In this document: positions 43,001 through 51,266 of the stretch, piece after piece
Numbering within the stretch: position 1 is the first letter of the stretch
How the letters are laid out: every line of letters begins with the position of its first letter
Assembly: GCA_040217175.1 (NCBI GenBank)
Contig: JAVJNT010000001.1
Span: 930,001 to 994,000, forward strand
Reading direction: 5' to 3'
Source: Phycisphaerales bacterium
GTDB lineage: Bacteria; Planctomycetota; Phycisphaerae; Phycisphaerales; UBA1924
DNA length: 64,000 nucleotides
The notes under the pieces: model-generated
The model's input: the letters and a program-made list of their open reading frames with translations, nothing else
Databases searched by the model: none
What the model was told of the DNA's origin: nothing
Position numbers and translations under genes: made by a program

Positions 43001-43853
43001 GGTGATCGTCGTCGATAATGCGTCGAGCGACGGATCGGCCGAGGCCATCGAGCGCGAGTTTCCCGACTACCGCGTGATCGCGTCGAAAGAGAACCTTGGA
43101 TTCGCGCGTGCCAACAACCTGGCGGCGACGCACGCGACCGCCGAGCGCCTGCTGTTGCTCAACCCCGATACGCTCGTCGATCCAGGCGCGATCGATGCGC
43201 TCGTCGGATTCGCCGACCGCACGCCCGACGCTGGCATCTGGGGCGGGCGCACGCGGTTCGGCGATGGTTCGCCCAACCCGACGAGCTGCTGGCGCCGGCC
43301 GACGCCGTGGAGCGTGTTCTGCTCGGCCACGACGCTCGCGGGGCTGTTCAAGGGCTCACGGCTGTTCAATCCTGAGTCGGTCGGCGTGCTGCCCGACGGC
43401 GCGGAGTTGTCGGTGGACGTCGTGACGGGCTGCTGGCTGCTGATCGACCGCCGACTGTGGGAAGAGCTCGAGGGCTTCGACCCGGCGTTCTTCATGTATG
43501 GGGAGGACGCCGACCTCTGCCTACGGGCCCGGGCCCGAGGCGCCCAGCCGATGGTGACCGCGAGTGCCGACATCGTGCACTACGGCGGACAGTCCGACAC
43601 GGTGAGGCCCGATAAGATCGTTCGCCTCTACACGGCACGGCGCCAGCTCTATGCCCGGCACTGGGGCAAGGGCTGGCAATGGTGGGCCGATATCGGGCCG
43701 ATGATGAACGTGTTGAGGCGCCGGGCCGTGGCGCGGCTCCGCGGCATGCTGGGCAAGGGCAAGCCCGGTAAGGAGCCGCGGACGTTCGACGAAGTCTGGG
43801 CGCGGCGGAAGGAATGGACGGGCTTGAGGGCCCTCGGAGAGCCGGAATCGTGA
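42891..43853 (+). CDS. Glycosyltransferase family 2 (rhamnosyltransferase-like)
   Basis: A 320-residue GT-A-fold glycosyltransferase of the WbbL/rhamnosyl type. The N-terminus VAVLVISYNTKEMTLACLRTI has the usual start. VVDNASSDGSAEAI carries the first Asp, LLLNPDTLVDPGAI carries the D-x-D-like N-P-D motif, and the acceptor loop VVTGCWLLIDRRLWEELEGFDPAFFMYGEDADLC ends in the ED motif of the family. It begins 110 bases before the end of the polymerase gene. The next gene's GTG overlaps its stop. Confidence 0.9.
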   Translation: MTNDSRVAVLVISYNTKEMTLACLRTIREGASATSHEVIVVDNASSDGSAEAIEREFPDYRVIASKENLGFARANNLAATHATAERLLLLNPDTLVDPGAIDALVGFADRTPDAGIWGGRTRFGDGSPNPTSCWRRPTPWSVFCSATTLAGLFKGSRLFNPESVGVLPDGAELSVDVVTGCWLLIDRRLWEELEGFDPAFFMYGEDADLCLRARARGAQPMVTASADIVHYGGQSDTVRPDKIVRLYTARRQLYARHWGKGWQWWADIGPMMNVLRRRAVARLRGMLGKGKPGKEPRTFDEVWARRKEWTGLRALGEPES

Positions 43854-44929
43854 GCGAGCAGGCGGGACATCCGGGGCCGATCTTCATCTGCGGGCCCTCG
43901 CGCTCGGGCACGGCCATGGTGCGCGCCGCGCTGAACCTGCACCCGCTCGTCCACCTGAGCGGCGAGACGCACTACTTCGACGACCTGCGCGTGGCGCTCG
44001 GCGCCGGTGGCGACGGGCCGCTCTCGCCCGAACAGGTCTCGCAAGCCGAGGAGTATCTGCTGGCCCTGGGACACCGCCCCTACAGCCATGGCGGCGATCC
44101 GGACAAGGGCCGCGTATCTCGGCAAGCGTTTCGCGAGCGGGTGAGTGCTCTTGCGGGCGACGGCCCGCCGACGGCCGACCTCTGTCTGCGGGCGTACTGC
44201 GAGCTCGAGGCCGAGCACCATGGCAAGACGATCTGGGGCGAGAAGACGCCGCGCCACATCTTCCGGATCGATGACATCCTGGGTGCTTTTCCCGAGGCGC
44301 GGGTGATCTGCATGATCCGCGACGTGCGCGCCGTGGTGGCGTCATACCGCGATTGGAAGAACCAGGGCGGATTCGATTTCGACAAGGACCCGGGTCACAA
44401 GGCGACGCTCGAGGCCGACCACCGGCGCGCGAAGAAGTCGTACCACCCGATCATCATCGCCTCGCTCTGGAACGGAGCCATGCGATCGGCCCTGGCCGCC
44501 GAGTCGCGGTTCGGCAAGGACCGCGTGCGGCTGCAGCGTTTCGAGGACGTGGTGGGCGATCCGGACGCGAAGATGCGCGAGTTGCTGGACTGGCTCGAGT
44601 TGCCCTTCGACGAGGCCGTGCTCGACATGCCGATGTCCAACAGCAGCTACGAGGCGTTTACCGAAGGACGCGGCGTCTCGAAGCAGCCGGTCGATCGCTG
44701 GAAGAGCAAGCTGACCGGCGGCGAGATCGCCGTGATCCAGCGGGTGAGCGGCTCGCTGATCGACCGGCTGGGGTACGAGCGCGTGACCGGTGTTTCGATG
44801 GCGGCTTCGCTAAAGCACTACGCGTCGTTCCCGGCGGCCGTGCTCCGGGCGTTCCGCGCCAATCGTGCTCGCATGGGCAGCCCGATGAAGTTCCTGTGGC
44901 GGCGGCTGCGGCCGATGTTGCAGGGGTGA
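43850..44929 (+). CDS. Sulfotransferase
   Basis: A 359-residue PAPS-dependent sulfotransferase. The 5'-phosphosulfate-binding loop is IFICGPSRSGTAMVRAAL (residues 12-29), and the 3'-phosphate-binding strand is VICMIRDVRAVVASYRDW (near 150). A family WGEKTPRHIFRI segment is present. It should transfer sulfate to the sugar units of the polymer, making it acidic. The start is GTG at 43850, overlapping the preceding stop (GTGA). The locus therefore probably makes a sulfated exopolysaccharide. Confidence 0.9.
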   Translation: MSEQAGHPGPIFICGPSRSGTAMVRAALNLHPLVHLSGETHYFDDLRVALGAGGDGPLSPEQVSQAEEYLLALGHRPYSHGGDPDKGRVSRQAFRERVSALAGDGPPTADLCLRAYCELEAEHHGKTIWGEKTPRHIFRIDDILGAFPEARVICMIRDVRAVVASYRDWKNQGGFDFDKDPGHKATLEADHRRAKKSYHPIIIASLWNGAMRSALAAESRFGKDRVRLQRFEDVVGDPDAKMRELLDWLELPFDEAVLDMPMSNSSYEAFTEGRGVSKQPVDRWKSKLTGGEIAVIQRVSGSLIDRLGYERVTGVSMAASLKHYASFPAAVLRAFRANRARMGSPMKFLWRRLRPMLQG

Positions 44930-44960
44930 CCCCCGCGAGCAAGGAAGCTATCGCGCCGCC

Positions 44961-46523
44961 ATGTCGAGCCTGCCCACGCACAACCCGCCGCTGAAAGAGC
45001 CCGTCGGAGCGGAGGATCCACACCGGCGGTACTTCTCGACCGACCACCTCATGGGTGATCTCAAGGGTCGATCGCTGCGCGGTGGCACGGTGACGCTGAC
45101 CGCTCAGACGCTCAAGTTCGTGCTGCACATGGGCTCGACGGTCGTGCTCGCGCGGCTGCTGCTGCCCAGCGACTTCGGCCTGATCGCGATGGTGATTGCC
45201 GTTACCGGATTCGTCGAGATGTTCAAGGACGCGGGCCTGTCGACCGCCACGGTCCAGCGCAAGGACATCACGCACGCGCAGGTCTCGACGCTCTTCTGGA
45301 TCAACGTCGCACTCGGCTTCGTGGCGACCGCGGTAATCGCGGCGCTCTCACCGTTGATTGCCGCGTTCTATTCGCAGCCGGCGCTCGTGCCCATCACGCT
45401 CGTCCTCGCGACGGCGATGATCTTCGGCGGCCTGACGACGCAGCATCAAGCGCTGCTCCGCAGACAGATGCGCTTCAAGGCACTGGCGATCATCCAGGTC
45501 TCGGCGATGACTTCGGGCATCATCGTGGCGATCGTGATGGCGGTGCTGGGCTTTGGCTACTGGGCGCTCGTTGGGAACATCTGCGCTGCAGCGGCCACCA
45601 ATGCCGTGCTGGTGTGGGTGTTCTGCGACTGGCGTCCGGGCCTGCCGAGGCGGGGCAGCGGCGCCATGTCGATGCTCAAGTTCGGCGGGAACGTAACTGG
45701 GTTTTCCTTCCTCAACTACTTCACGCGGAACGCCGACAACGTGATCATCGGGTTCGTGATGGGAAGCGGCCCTCTGGGAATCTACTCGAAGGCGTACAAC
45801 CTGCTCATGCTCCCGATACGCCAGATCAACGCACCCGTCGGCGCCGTCATGGTGCCTTCGCTGAGCCGGCTGCAGGACGAGCCGGCACGGTACAAGCGCG
45901 CCTACCTGCAGGCAATGAGCGCGCTCGCCATGGTCGGCATGCCGGTGGTCGTCGTCGCGTACGTGCTCGCGCACGAGATGGTGCTGCTGCTGCTCGGCGA
46001 CGAGTGGAAGGAAGCTGCGACGGTCTTCCGCTGGCTCGCGCCGGCGGCGCTCTTCGGCACCGTCAACGTGGCGCCGGGTTGGTTGTGCGTGTCGCTGGGC
46101 AAGCCCCAGGTCCAGGTTCGATGGGCGTTGATGTGGGCGCCGATCACGGTGTCGGCGTTCGCCATCGGCGTGCACTGGGGCGTCGACGGCGTCGCCGCCG
46201 CTTTCAGCCTGTCGTGGTGCATCGGAAACTTCGTGTTCATCGCCATGGCCTGCCACGGCTCGCCCGTGCGGAAGCGCGACCTCGCCGCCCGGCTGGCGCC
46301 GCAGCTCACGGCGTCGCTGCTGTCCGCGGCCATCGGCTTGCTGGTGCTGTGGGCGATCGCCGGGCCGGTACCATCCGCCATCGCACGCATCGCGATCGTC
46401 GGGCCGCTGGTCGGGCTGGCGTATCTGGGCGTGCTCTGGCTCATTCCCGGCAGCCGTGCGCAGCTCACGACGCTGCTGCGCGATGGCGTCAAGGCGGCCG
46501 CGACGAAGGGTGGCGCTTCATGA
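44961..46523 (+). CDS. Wzx-type polysaccharide flippase (MATE/MurJ fold)
   Basis: A 520-residue integral membrane protein with about 12-14 helices. The N-terminus LRGGTVTLTAQTLKFVLHMGSTVVLARLL and the ALVGNICAAAATNAVLVWVF segment are typical of WzxC/RfbX-like flippases that move lipid-linked repeat units across the inner membrane. The cytoplasmic start (about 40 residues) is polar. It begins 31 bases after the sulfotransferase gene and overlaps the next GT2 gene by ATGA. This supports a Wzx/Wzy-dependent assembly route together with the polymerase-like gene. Confidence 0.88.
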   Translation: MSSLPTHNPPLKEPVGAEDPHRRYFSTDHLMGDLKGRSLRGGTVTLTAQTLKFVLHMGSTVVLARLLLPSDFGLIAMVIAVTGFVEMFKDAGLSTATVQRKDITHAQVSTLFWINVALGFVATAVIAALSPLIAAFYSQPALVPITLVLATAMIFGGLTTQHQALLRRQMRFKALAIIQVSAMTSGIIVAIVMAVLGFGYWALVGNICAAAATNAVLVWVFCDWRPGLPRRGSGAMSMLKFGGNVTGFSFLNYFTRNADNVIIGFVMGSGPLGIYSKAYNLLMLPIRQINAPVGAVMVPSLSRLQDEPARYKRAYLQAMSALAMVGMPVVVVAYVLAHEMVLLLLGDEWKEAATVFRWLAPAALFGTVNVAPGWLCVSLGKPQVQVRWALMWAPITVSAFAIGVHWGVDGVAAAFSLSWCIGNFVFIAMACHGSPVRKRDLAARLAPQLTASLLSAAIGLLVLWAIAGPVPSAIARIAIVGPLVGLAYLGVLWLIPGSRAQLTTLLRDGVKAAATKGGAS

Positions 46524-47464
46524 GCGACACGCCCGCCATCACCGTCATCATCCCCAGCAAGAACGACCACGAACGACTGGCCGGCTGCCTCGCCGCACTT
46601 CGCGCACAGTCGCTCGACGCGAGCCAGTTCGAGATCATCGTGGCCGACAATGGGTCGGATCCATCGCTCGAATCGCTCGCGGAGGAGCATGGCGCGAGGT
46701 ACGTGCTCGAGCCCGAGGGCGGCTCCTACGCGGCCCGGAACGCGGCGCTCCGGCTCGCACGCGGCGAGATCATCGCCTTCACCGACTCGGACTGCATCCC
46801 CGCCGAGGACTGGCTGGAGCTCGGGCTCGCGGCCCTGGCCAGCCGCGACGGCCGCGTCGACCTGCCCGACCTGATCGCGGGCCGGATGGAAGTCTTCGCC
46901 CGGGACGCCGACGCCCCCACCGCCGCCGAGATCTACGAGATGCTCTTCGCGTTCCCGCAGCAGGCCTACGTGCACGGCGACTCGTTCGGCGTGACGGCCA
47001 ACCTGTTCGTGCGCTCCAAGGTCTTCGAAGCCGTTGGCGGGTTCGAGGATGGGTTGCATTCCGGAGGCGACCGCGAGTTCGGCAGGCGCGCGGTACGCGC
47101 GGGCTTCAACCTGAACTACGACTCGGCGTGCGTCGTGTGGCACCCCGCTCGGCATTCGATCGAACAACTCTACAAGAAGCTCGACCGCGTCATCGGCGGG
47201 CTGACTGACTCGGAGCTGACCGGCACCCGCGGCGCGCGGCTGGCCGAGCAGCGCGCAAAGCATGCCCTCAGGCCGCCGATCGGCCAATGGCGCAAGGTCT
47301 GGCGTCGGAAAGACGCCAGCTTCAAGCTGCGTCTTGCAACCTGCGTGCTCATCGCGCGGCTGCGATGGCGGACGGCAGCGCTGTATCGCGAGGCGGCGCG
47401 CTCGCTGGCTTCGCCGGCTCCTACGCCTCCGCCCCGACCGGAAGGTCGCTCGTCAGCGGGTTGA
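46520..47464 (+). CDS. Glycosyltransferase family 2
   Basis: A 314-residue GT-A glycosyltransferase. ITVIIPSKNDHERLAGCL starts the domain. IIVADNGSDPSLESLA and IIAFTDSDCIPAEDWLE with the D-S-D metal motif follow, and GGFEDGLHSGGDREFGRRAV holds the catalytic region. The last 60 residues are basic and helical. The ATG overlaps the flippase stop (ATGA). Its 3' end overlaps the convergent DUF1015 gene by 44 bases. It closes the polysaccharide locus. Confidence 0.9.
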   Translation: MSDTPAITVIIPSKNDHERLAGCLAALRAQSLDASQFEIIVADNGSDPSLESLAEEHGARYVLEPEGGSYAARNAALRLARGEIIAFTDSDCIPAEDWLELGLAALASRDGRVDLPDLIAGRMEVFARDADAPTAAEIYEMLFAFPQQAYVHGDSFGVTANLFVRSKVFEAVGGFEDGLHSGGDREFGRRAVRAGFNLNYDSACVVWHPARHSIEQLYKKLDRVIGGLTDSELTGTRGARLAEQRAKHALRPPIGQWRKVWRRKDASFKLRLATCVLIARLRWRTAALYREAARSLASPAPTPPPRPEGRSSAG

Positions 47465-48791
47465 CGAACAGGCCCGTGGCGAGCTTGGGGTAGAAGAACG
47501 TCGACTTCTGGGGCATGAGTTCGCCCGCGGCGCCGATCTCCTTGACGGCCTGCAGCGGCGTCGGCCGCACGATGACGGCGACCTGGGCGAAGCCGGCGCC
47601 ACCGCCGGCACCGGTCTCTTGGCCGCTGGCGATCTCCATGACCTCGGGCACGGTGTGGGGGAAGGCCCACTTGACGGCCTCGCCGTCGTTGAACTTGGGC
47701 TCGCAGATCTTCTCCACGATCAGGTGCTGCACGAGCGCGACGTCCAGCTTGCGCCAGGCCTCGGGCTTCTCGCCGAACTTGTCGGCGAGCGGGTCGCCGT
47801 CCTTCAGCGTCAGCACGACGCACTCGTTGGTCGCCAGGTCGATGAGCCCAAGCACGTTCTTGCCGGGCGCAAACCGCTTGTCCATGTGCTCTTCGATCTG
47901 GCCCGGCTCGCGGCCGACGCGGTCGAGAGTGAAGTAGTTCTCCAACTCGCTCGCGAGCTTGCCGAAGTCGTAGTCCTTCATGCCGCCCAGCACGCGGTGC
48001 GTCGCGCCGATGGCCAGGCCCGGGTCGCTCATGCCCACGAGCACGATCATCGTGCGGCGAGCGGGGTGGTCGGGGCCGATCTCCTTGCCGCCCTCCCCGA
48101 GCTTTGCGAGGTAGTTAATCGCGGTCGTGTAGCGGTGGTGGCCGTCGGCGATGAACACGTCCTCGCCCTGCAGGGCCTTCTCGTACGCCGCGAGCGTCTG
48201 GTCGTCGCTGATCGTCCAGACCTCGTGCAGCACGCCGTCACCCATATCCGCCGTCATGTCGGCCGGGCGGCTGTCCATGACGCTCCGCACGAGCTCGGTG
48301 GCGGCGCCGTCCTCGTCGGCGTGCAGGCCGAAGATGGGGCTGAACTGCGTCGCGCTCGCTTCCATCAGGGCGAAGCGGTCCTGCTTGGGGCCGCTGAAGG
48401 TCTGCTCGTGGGGAAGGATGCCGCCGCCGTCGCGCGGACCAAAGGGGCGCGTCTCGACGGTACAGGCCATGCCCGCCCGCTGGTAGCGCTGGCCCAGGAA
48501 GTCGAACGTCTGGCGATACGCGAACATGCTGGGCTTTTCGGTCTGGCTCAGCGTGCCGTCCTCGAGCCAGCCGCGGTACATCTCGGCGGCCTTGGTGTAG
48601 GCCTCGGGCGGGCCCAGCTCCTTCGCCGGCGTGTGGGGGAGGTCGATGGCCACGATGTTGGCCTGGCTCTTCTCGAGCAGCTTGGCCTTGCCGCGGGCAT
48701 CGAGCACGTCGTAGGGCGGGGCGATGGAGGCGCTCACGTCGCCGGTGCCCTGGTTGAACTGGACGGCGCGGAAGGGGAACACGGCGGGCAT
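47421..48791 (-). CDS. DUF1015 family protein
   Basis: A 456-residue cytoplasmic protein of the DUF1015 (COG4198) family. It begins with FPFRAVQFNQGTGDVSASIAPPYDVLD, the family opening (P-F-R-A, PPYDV), followed by the central EKALQGEDVFIADGHHRYTTAINYL motif with the conserved DGHHRY. Some homologues are annotated as proteins linked to amino-acid racemisation or phosphoserine metabolism, but the reaction is not established here. A perfect AGGAGG seven bases before the ATG supports the start. The frame extends upstream antisense to purQ and is a shadow. Confidence 0.9.
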   Translation of the reverse strand: MPAVFPFRAVQFNQGTGDVSASIAPPYDVLDARGKAKLLEKSQANIVAIDLPHTPAKELGPPEAYTKAAEMYRGWLEDGTLSQTEKPSMFAYRQTFDFLGQRYQRAGMACTVETRPFGPRDGGGILPHEQTFSGPKQDRFALMEASATQFSPIFGLHADEDGAATELVRSVMDSRPADMTADMGDGVLHEVWTISDDQTLAAYEKALQGEDVFIADGHHRYTTAINYLAKLGEGGKEIGPDHPARRTMIVLVGMSDPGLAIGATHRVLGGMKDYDFGKLASELENYFTLDRVGREPGQIEEHMDKRFAPGKNVLGLIDLATNECVVLTLKDGDPLADKFGEKPEAWRKLDVALVQHLIVEKICEPKFNDGEAVKWAFPHTVPEVMEIASGQETGAGGGAGFAQVAVIVRPTPLQAVKEIGAAGELMPQKSTFFYPKLATGLFVNPLTSDLPVGAEA

Positions 48792-48929
48792 GGCAAGGCC
48801 TCCTGACGATCGGGCGACGCGCTGTAATGGTGCAGGGCAGCCACCGGCCCCGCCGGCCCAAGGATATGCCCGATGGCCCCCGGAGGCGTCCGACGCGGAC
48901 CTTCCTGCAGCCCCGCCATACACTCGCCC

Positions 48930-49724
48930 ATGGCACGAGCGTTGGTCATCCGGGCGGCGGGCATCAACTGCGACGAGGAGATGGCGCGCGGCTTCCGCAT
49001 GGCCGGGGCCGACGTCGACCTCCTGCACGTCCGCGCCATCGCCAATGACCCCGGCCGGCTCGACCGCTACTCGGTGATCGGCTTTCCCGGCGGCTTCAGC
49101 TACGGCGACGACGTGGCCTCGGGCCGCGTGCTGGCCCTGCTCGTCCGCGAGAAGCTCTACCCCGCCCTCCGCCGGGCCGCCGAGCGGGGCGTGCCGATGA
49201 TCGGCATCTGCAACGGCTTCCAGGTGCTGACCCAGGCGGGGCTGCTCCCCGGTCCGGGCGCCGACGAGCAGTGGAGCCACGAGCCGCACGAGCCGGGCAT
49301 CGCCCTGTGCGACAACCAGCTCGGCCGCTATGCCGACCGCTGGGTGCGGCTGCACGTGAACCCCGAGAGCCCCTGCGTCTGGACGCGCGACCTTCATCAC
49401 GATCCGAGCGGCGCGTTCATGCTCCCGGTCGGCCACGGCGAGGGCCGCTTCGTCGCGCCGCAGGCCACCGTCGACGCGCTGCTGGCCAGCGGCCGCGCGC
49501 CGCTGACGTACCTGGACAACTTCAATGGCTCGGCCGGTGCCATCGCGGGCGTGTGCGACGCGAGCGGCCGCATCTTTGGTCTGATGCCCCACCCCGACCG
49601 CTACCTCGATTGGACGCGCCACCCCCACTACACGCGATTGGACCGCGAAGCGATCAAGGGCGAGCCCGCCCCGGGCCTGCGCCTGTTCATCAATGCGGTG
49701 GAAGCGGCGGCCGTCGCGGTCTGA
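48930..49724 (+). CDS. purQ: Phosphoribosylformylglycinamidine synthase, glutaminase subunit
   Basis: A 264-residue class I glutamine amidotransferase that feeds ammonia to PurL in step 4 of purine synthesis. The nucleophile Cys94 sits in IGICNGFQVL, FPGGFSYGDDV has the family start, and His221 is in LMPHPDRYLDW. The usual third residue is Glu (HPE); here it is Asp223, a conservative change in the catalytic triad. The protein is larger than Bacillus PurQ (about 227 residues), as in many Bacteroidetes/Planctomycetes-type enzymes. purL and purS are not in the window. Confidence 0.9.
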   Translation: MARALVIRAAGINCDEEMARGFRMAGADVDLLHVRAIANDPGRLDRYSVIGFPGGFSYGDDVASGRVLALLVREKLYPALRRAAERGVPMIGICNGFQVLTQAGLLPGPGADEQWSHEPHEPGIALCDNQLGRYADRWVRLHVNPESPCVWTRDLHHDPSGAFMLPVGHGEGRFVAPQATVDALLASGRAPLTYLDNFNGSAGAIAGVCDASGRIFGLMPHPDRYLDWTRHPHYTRLDREAIKGEPAPGLRLFINAVEAAAVAV

Positions 49725-49851
49725 AGCGCGCCGCGCTAACGCACTTGGCGACGCAGCCCCCTCGGAGCACACGGCGCTCGGCTCGAACACGATGCGCCGT
49801 GCGCGTCGCGGTTCACGGGCGGGCGTGAGGCCCACGCTCGGTGGAGCCCGG

Positions 49852-49888
49852 CAAAAGCAAGCGGACCCGCTGCACGCAGCGGGCCCGC
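49852..49888 (-). terminator. Rho-independent-type terminator on the minus strand
   Basis: On the minus strand the hairpin CCCGCTGC-GT-GCAGCGGG (49866-49883, extended by GCGG/CCGC) is followed by TTGCTTTT. This is a reasonable intrinsic terminator. It lies about 45 bases beyond the 3' arm of the RNA candidate and could end its transcript at about 49.85 kb. It is the only T-rich tract near. The palindromic core would also form on the plus strand, but without Ts. Confidence 0.5.
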
Positions 49889-50215
49889 CGGCCGACGGTC
49901 GTCTCGGCCCCGAAGGCCCGAAAGCGAGTTGCTAGGGAGAACTGCTCGCCCGTCTTCTCTAGTTTACCTCCGAGACGACGATGATGCCCGATTCCCTGGG
50001 GAAAGGAGCCGAAGGGGCCCGCCTGGAGCGTCTGGGGCGATCGAGGCCGCGAAAGCTCGCCGGAGGCACGTCCGACGCGGGCCGCGGAGCCGACGCGAGG
50101 CATCCGCTCGTGGCGACCGAATCGAGCCCATGTGGTCGAGAGACTGCCGCCGCCCACCGGCCCGCCCGCGAGGAGCCGCGACCGGTGGGCGAGCGAACAG
50201 TTCTCCCTCGGCGGC
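49852..50215 (-). ncRNA. Candidate structured non-coding RNA
   Basis: On the minus strand the sequence AGGGAGAACTG-TTCG-CTCGCCC (50208 to 50187) is complementary to GGGCGAG-CAGTTCTCCCT (49951 to 49934): 11 plus 7 base pairs with a TTCG bulge closing a 235-nt interior. Inside, a second perfect 9-bp helix (GCCCACCGG with CCGGTGGGC, 50152-50160 and 50182-50190) partly competes with the closing helix. A TATACT element (50217-50222) lies just upstream and a hairpin-T terminator downstream. I see no RNase P, tmRNA, SRP or 6S signatures. Open frames across it have no domain. A real transcript is inference. Confidence 0.4.
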
Positions 50216-50228
50216 GAGTATACCCGAA

Positions 50229-50247
50229 GTGCGCAATTCCTGCGCAC
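50229..50247. promoter_or_regulatory. Palindromic operator-like site GTGCGCA-N5-TGCGCAC
   Basis: A perfect 7-bp inverted repeat with a 5-base spacer (ATTCC), placed immediately upstream of the TATACT element on the minus strand, so a bound dimeric regulator would cover the -35 area of the RNA candidate. Two copies of GTAACGA (50279-50285 and 50319-50325) lie further upstream, 40 bases apart. The regulator is unknown. Confidence 0.3.
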
Positions 50248-50398
50248 GTCTCGACGTTCTCCGAGAAAAACCTTGCTCGTAACGACCGCGCGCACGCTGC
50301 AAGAAACGAATTCTGTCGGTAACGAGCGCGATTCGGCGCATTGCGCGGCCACTCATGGCCGCGCGCCGTTCGTCTGCGATGCTTGCACCGGCGCGCCT

Positions 50399-50752
50399 TC
50401 ACGTTCGTTCGGCGAGCGTGCGGATGAGCCGGGCCAGGAGCTCCAGCTCGGCCGCCGCGTTGGCGTCGCCGTCGACCCCGGCTTGCTGGCCGCGGAACGA
50501 GGCGAACGCCATCGACCACCCGACGGCGATGCCCCGCGACTCGAGGCGGCCCTGGAGGCCCGGGCCGTCTTCGTAGCGCAGCTCGGCGTCGAGCAGCGCG
50601 GCATCGAAGCGTGTGGTGTCGTGCTCCAGCCGGGCCGCGTGCCGCCAGAGCGTGACGGTCGCCTCGTGCCCCATCGACGCGACGACCAGCGCGACGGCCG
50701 CCGCCGCCTCGGCATCGCTCGACACGATCAGGAAGTGCGCCGCGTCGGTCAC
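50399..50752 (-). CDS. Receiver-like hypothetical protein
   Basis: A 117-residue protein that resembles a diverged response-regulator receiver domain. HFLIVSSDAEAAAAVALVVASMGHEATVTL is a beta-alpha-beta start with one acidic residue at the usual DD position, and FDAALLDAELRYEDGPGL resembles the phospho-acceptor strand (D in LLD). The following IAVGWSMAFAS could be the T/S strand, but the terminal Lys is not clear. The start GTG at 50752 follows a GGGAG at 12 bases. No partner kinase is near. Whether it is phosphorylated is unknown. Confidence 0.5.
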   Translation of the reverse strand: MTDAAHFLIVSSDAEAAAAVALVVASMGHEATVTLWRHAARLEHDTTRFDAALLDAELRYEDGPGLQGRLESRGIAVGWSMAFASFRGQQAGVDGDANAAAELELLARLIRTLAERT

Positions 50753-51266
50753 GCCAGGGTGGCTCCCGCACGGCCCTCCGCGGCCGCGAGGACCGCGTCG
50801 GACCGATCGACCGCGCGACCGCCCGCCCGGACGCCCGCCGGAACGCACGCGGGCCCGCCTGGTCGCGGGCCCGCGCGTCGACGGTCACCGGGGCACGCAC
50901 CGTGCCCGCTGGAAGAGAAGGCAAGCGTGACGCGTCGCCGCGAGGATATTCGAGGGGCACGCCGCCGTCGCCGCCCGCGACGTCGCCAGATCCCCCACCC
51001 TAACCGGCCCCGGGCCGGATGCGCCGCCTCCGCGAGACGCGATCGGCCCCCGCGGCGATCCGGGACGAAGCCGCAACCGGCCGGCGCGTGTGCATCGACG
51101 CCGAGGACGCGTCGGTGGACACGTTGCAGGCCAAGGCCCACCAAGCACGCCCCAGAGTCTCGAACATGTTGATTCCCCGCTCCGGTGGTCGAAGGCGGGA
51201 TCGGCGGTAAGGTCCTAAGAGCGAGCGGCCAACGCCGCCATCCTGTTGCCAGGGAGGTTCACTCTT
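50753..51266. other. Intergenic region, GC-rich with palindromes
   Basis: 514 bases between the divergent receiver-like gene (minus strand) and the PEP-CTERM-like gene (plus strand). Two copies of the 10-bp palindrome GCGGGCCCGC stand at 50849-50858 and 50865-50874. Apart from these and the weak small frame at 51000-51167 I see nothing else. Promoters for both divergent genes must be here, but no clear -35/-10 can be assigned in such GC-rich sequence. Confidence 0.5.
51000..51167 (-). CDS. Possible small protein, weak evidence
   Basis: A 55-codon open frame beginning MFETLGRAWWALACN, with a purine-rich GGAGCGGGGA 6-15 bases before the ATG. The C-terminal half is Arg/Ser/Ala-rich and could equally be chance coding in GC-rich DNA. 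It lies in the gap between the receiver-like gene and the PEP-CTERM-like gene. There is no recognisable domain; I list it only because the start context is better than that of other open frames nearby. Confidence 0.25.
   Translation of the reverse strand: MFETLGRAWWALACNVSTDASSASMHTRRPVAASSRIAAGADRVSRRRRIRPGAG

Noticed and set aside
49852-50215. RNase P RNA, tmRNA, SRP RNA or 6S RNA
   Set aside because: Length and position fit, but I find none of the conserved cores (for example GAGGAAAGTCC, the SRP GGAAGGAAGC loop or a tRNA-like end).
49813-50352. Minus-strand open frame of 179 codons across the RNA candidate
   Set aside because: No recognisable domain; it crosses the two complementary arms, which explains the sequence better as RNA.
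50849-50874. Two GCGGGCCCGC palindromes as an attachment or binding site
   Set aside because: A GC-only 10-bp palindrome is expected by chance in such DNA; no further structure or flanking element.
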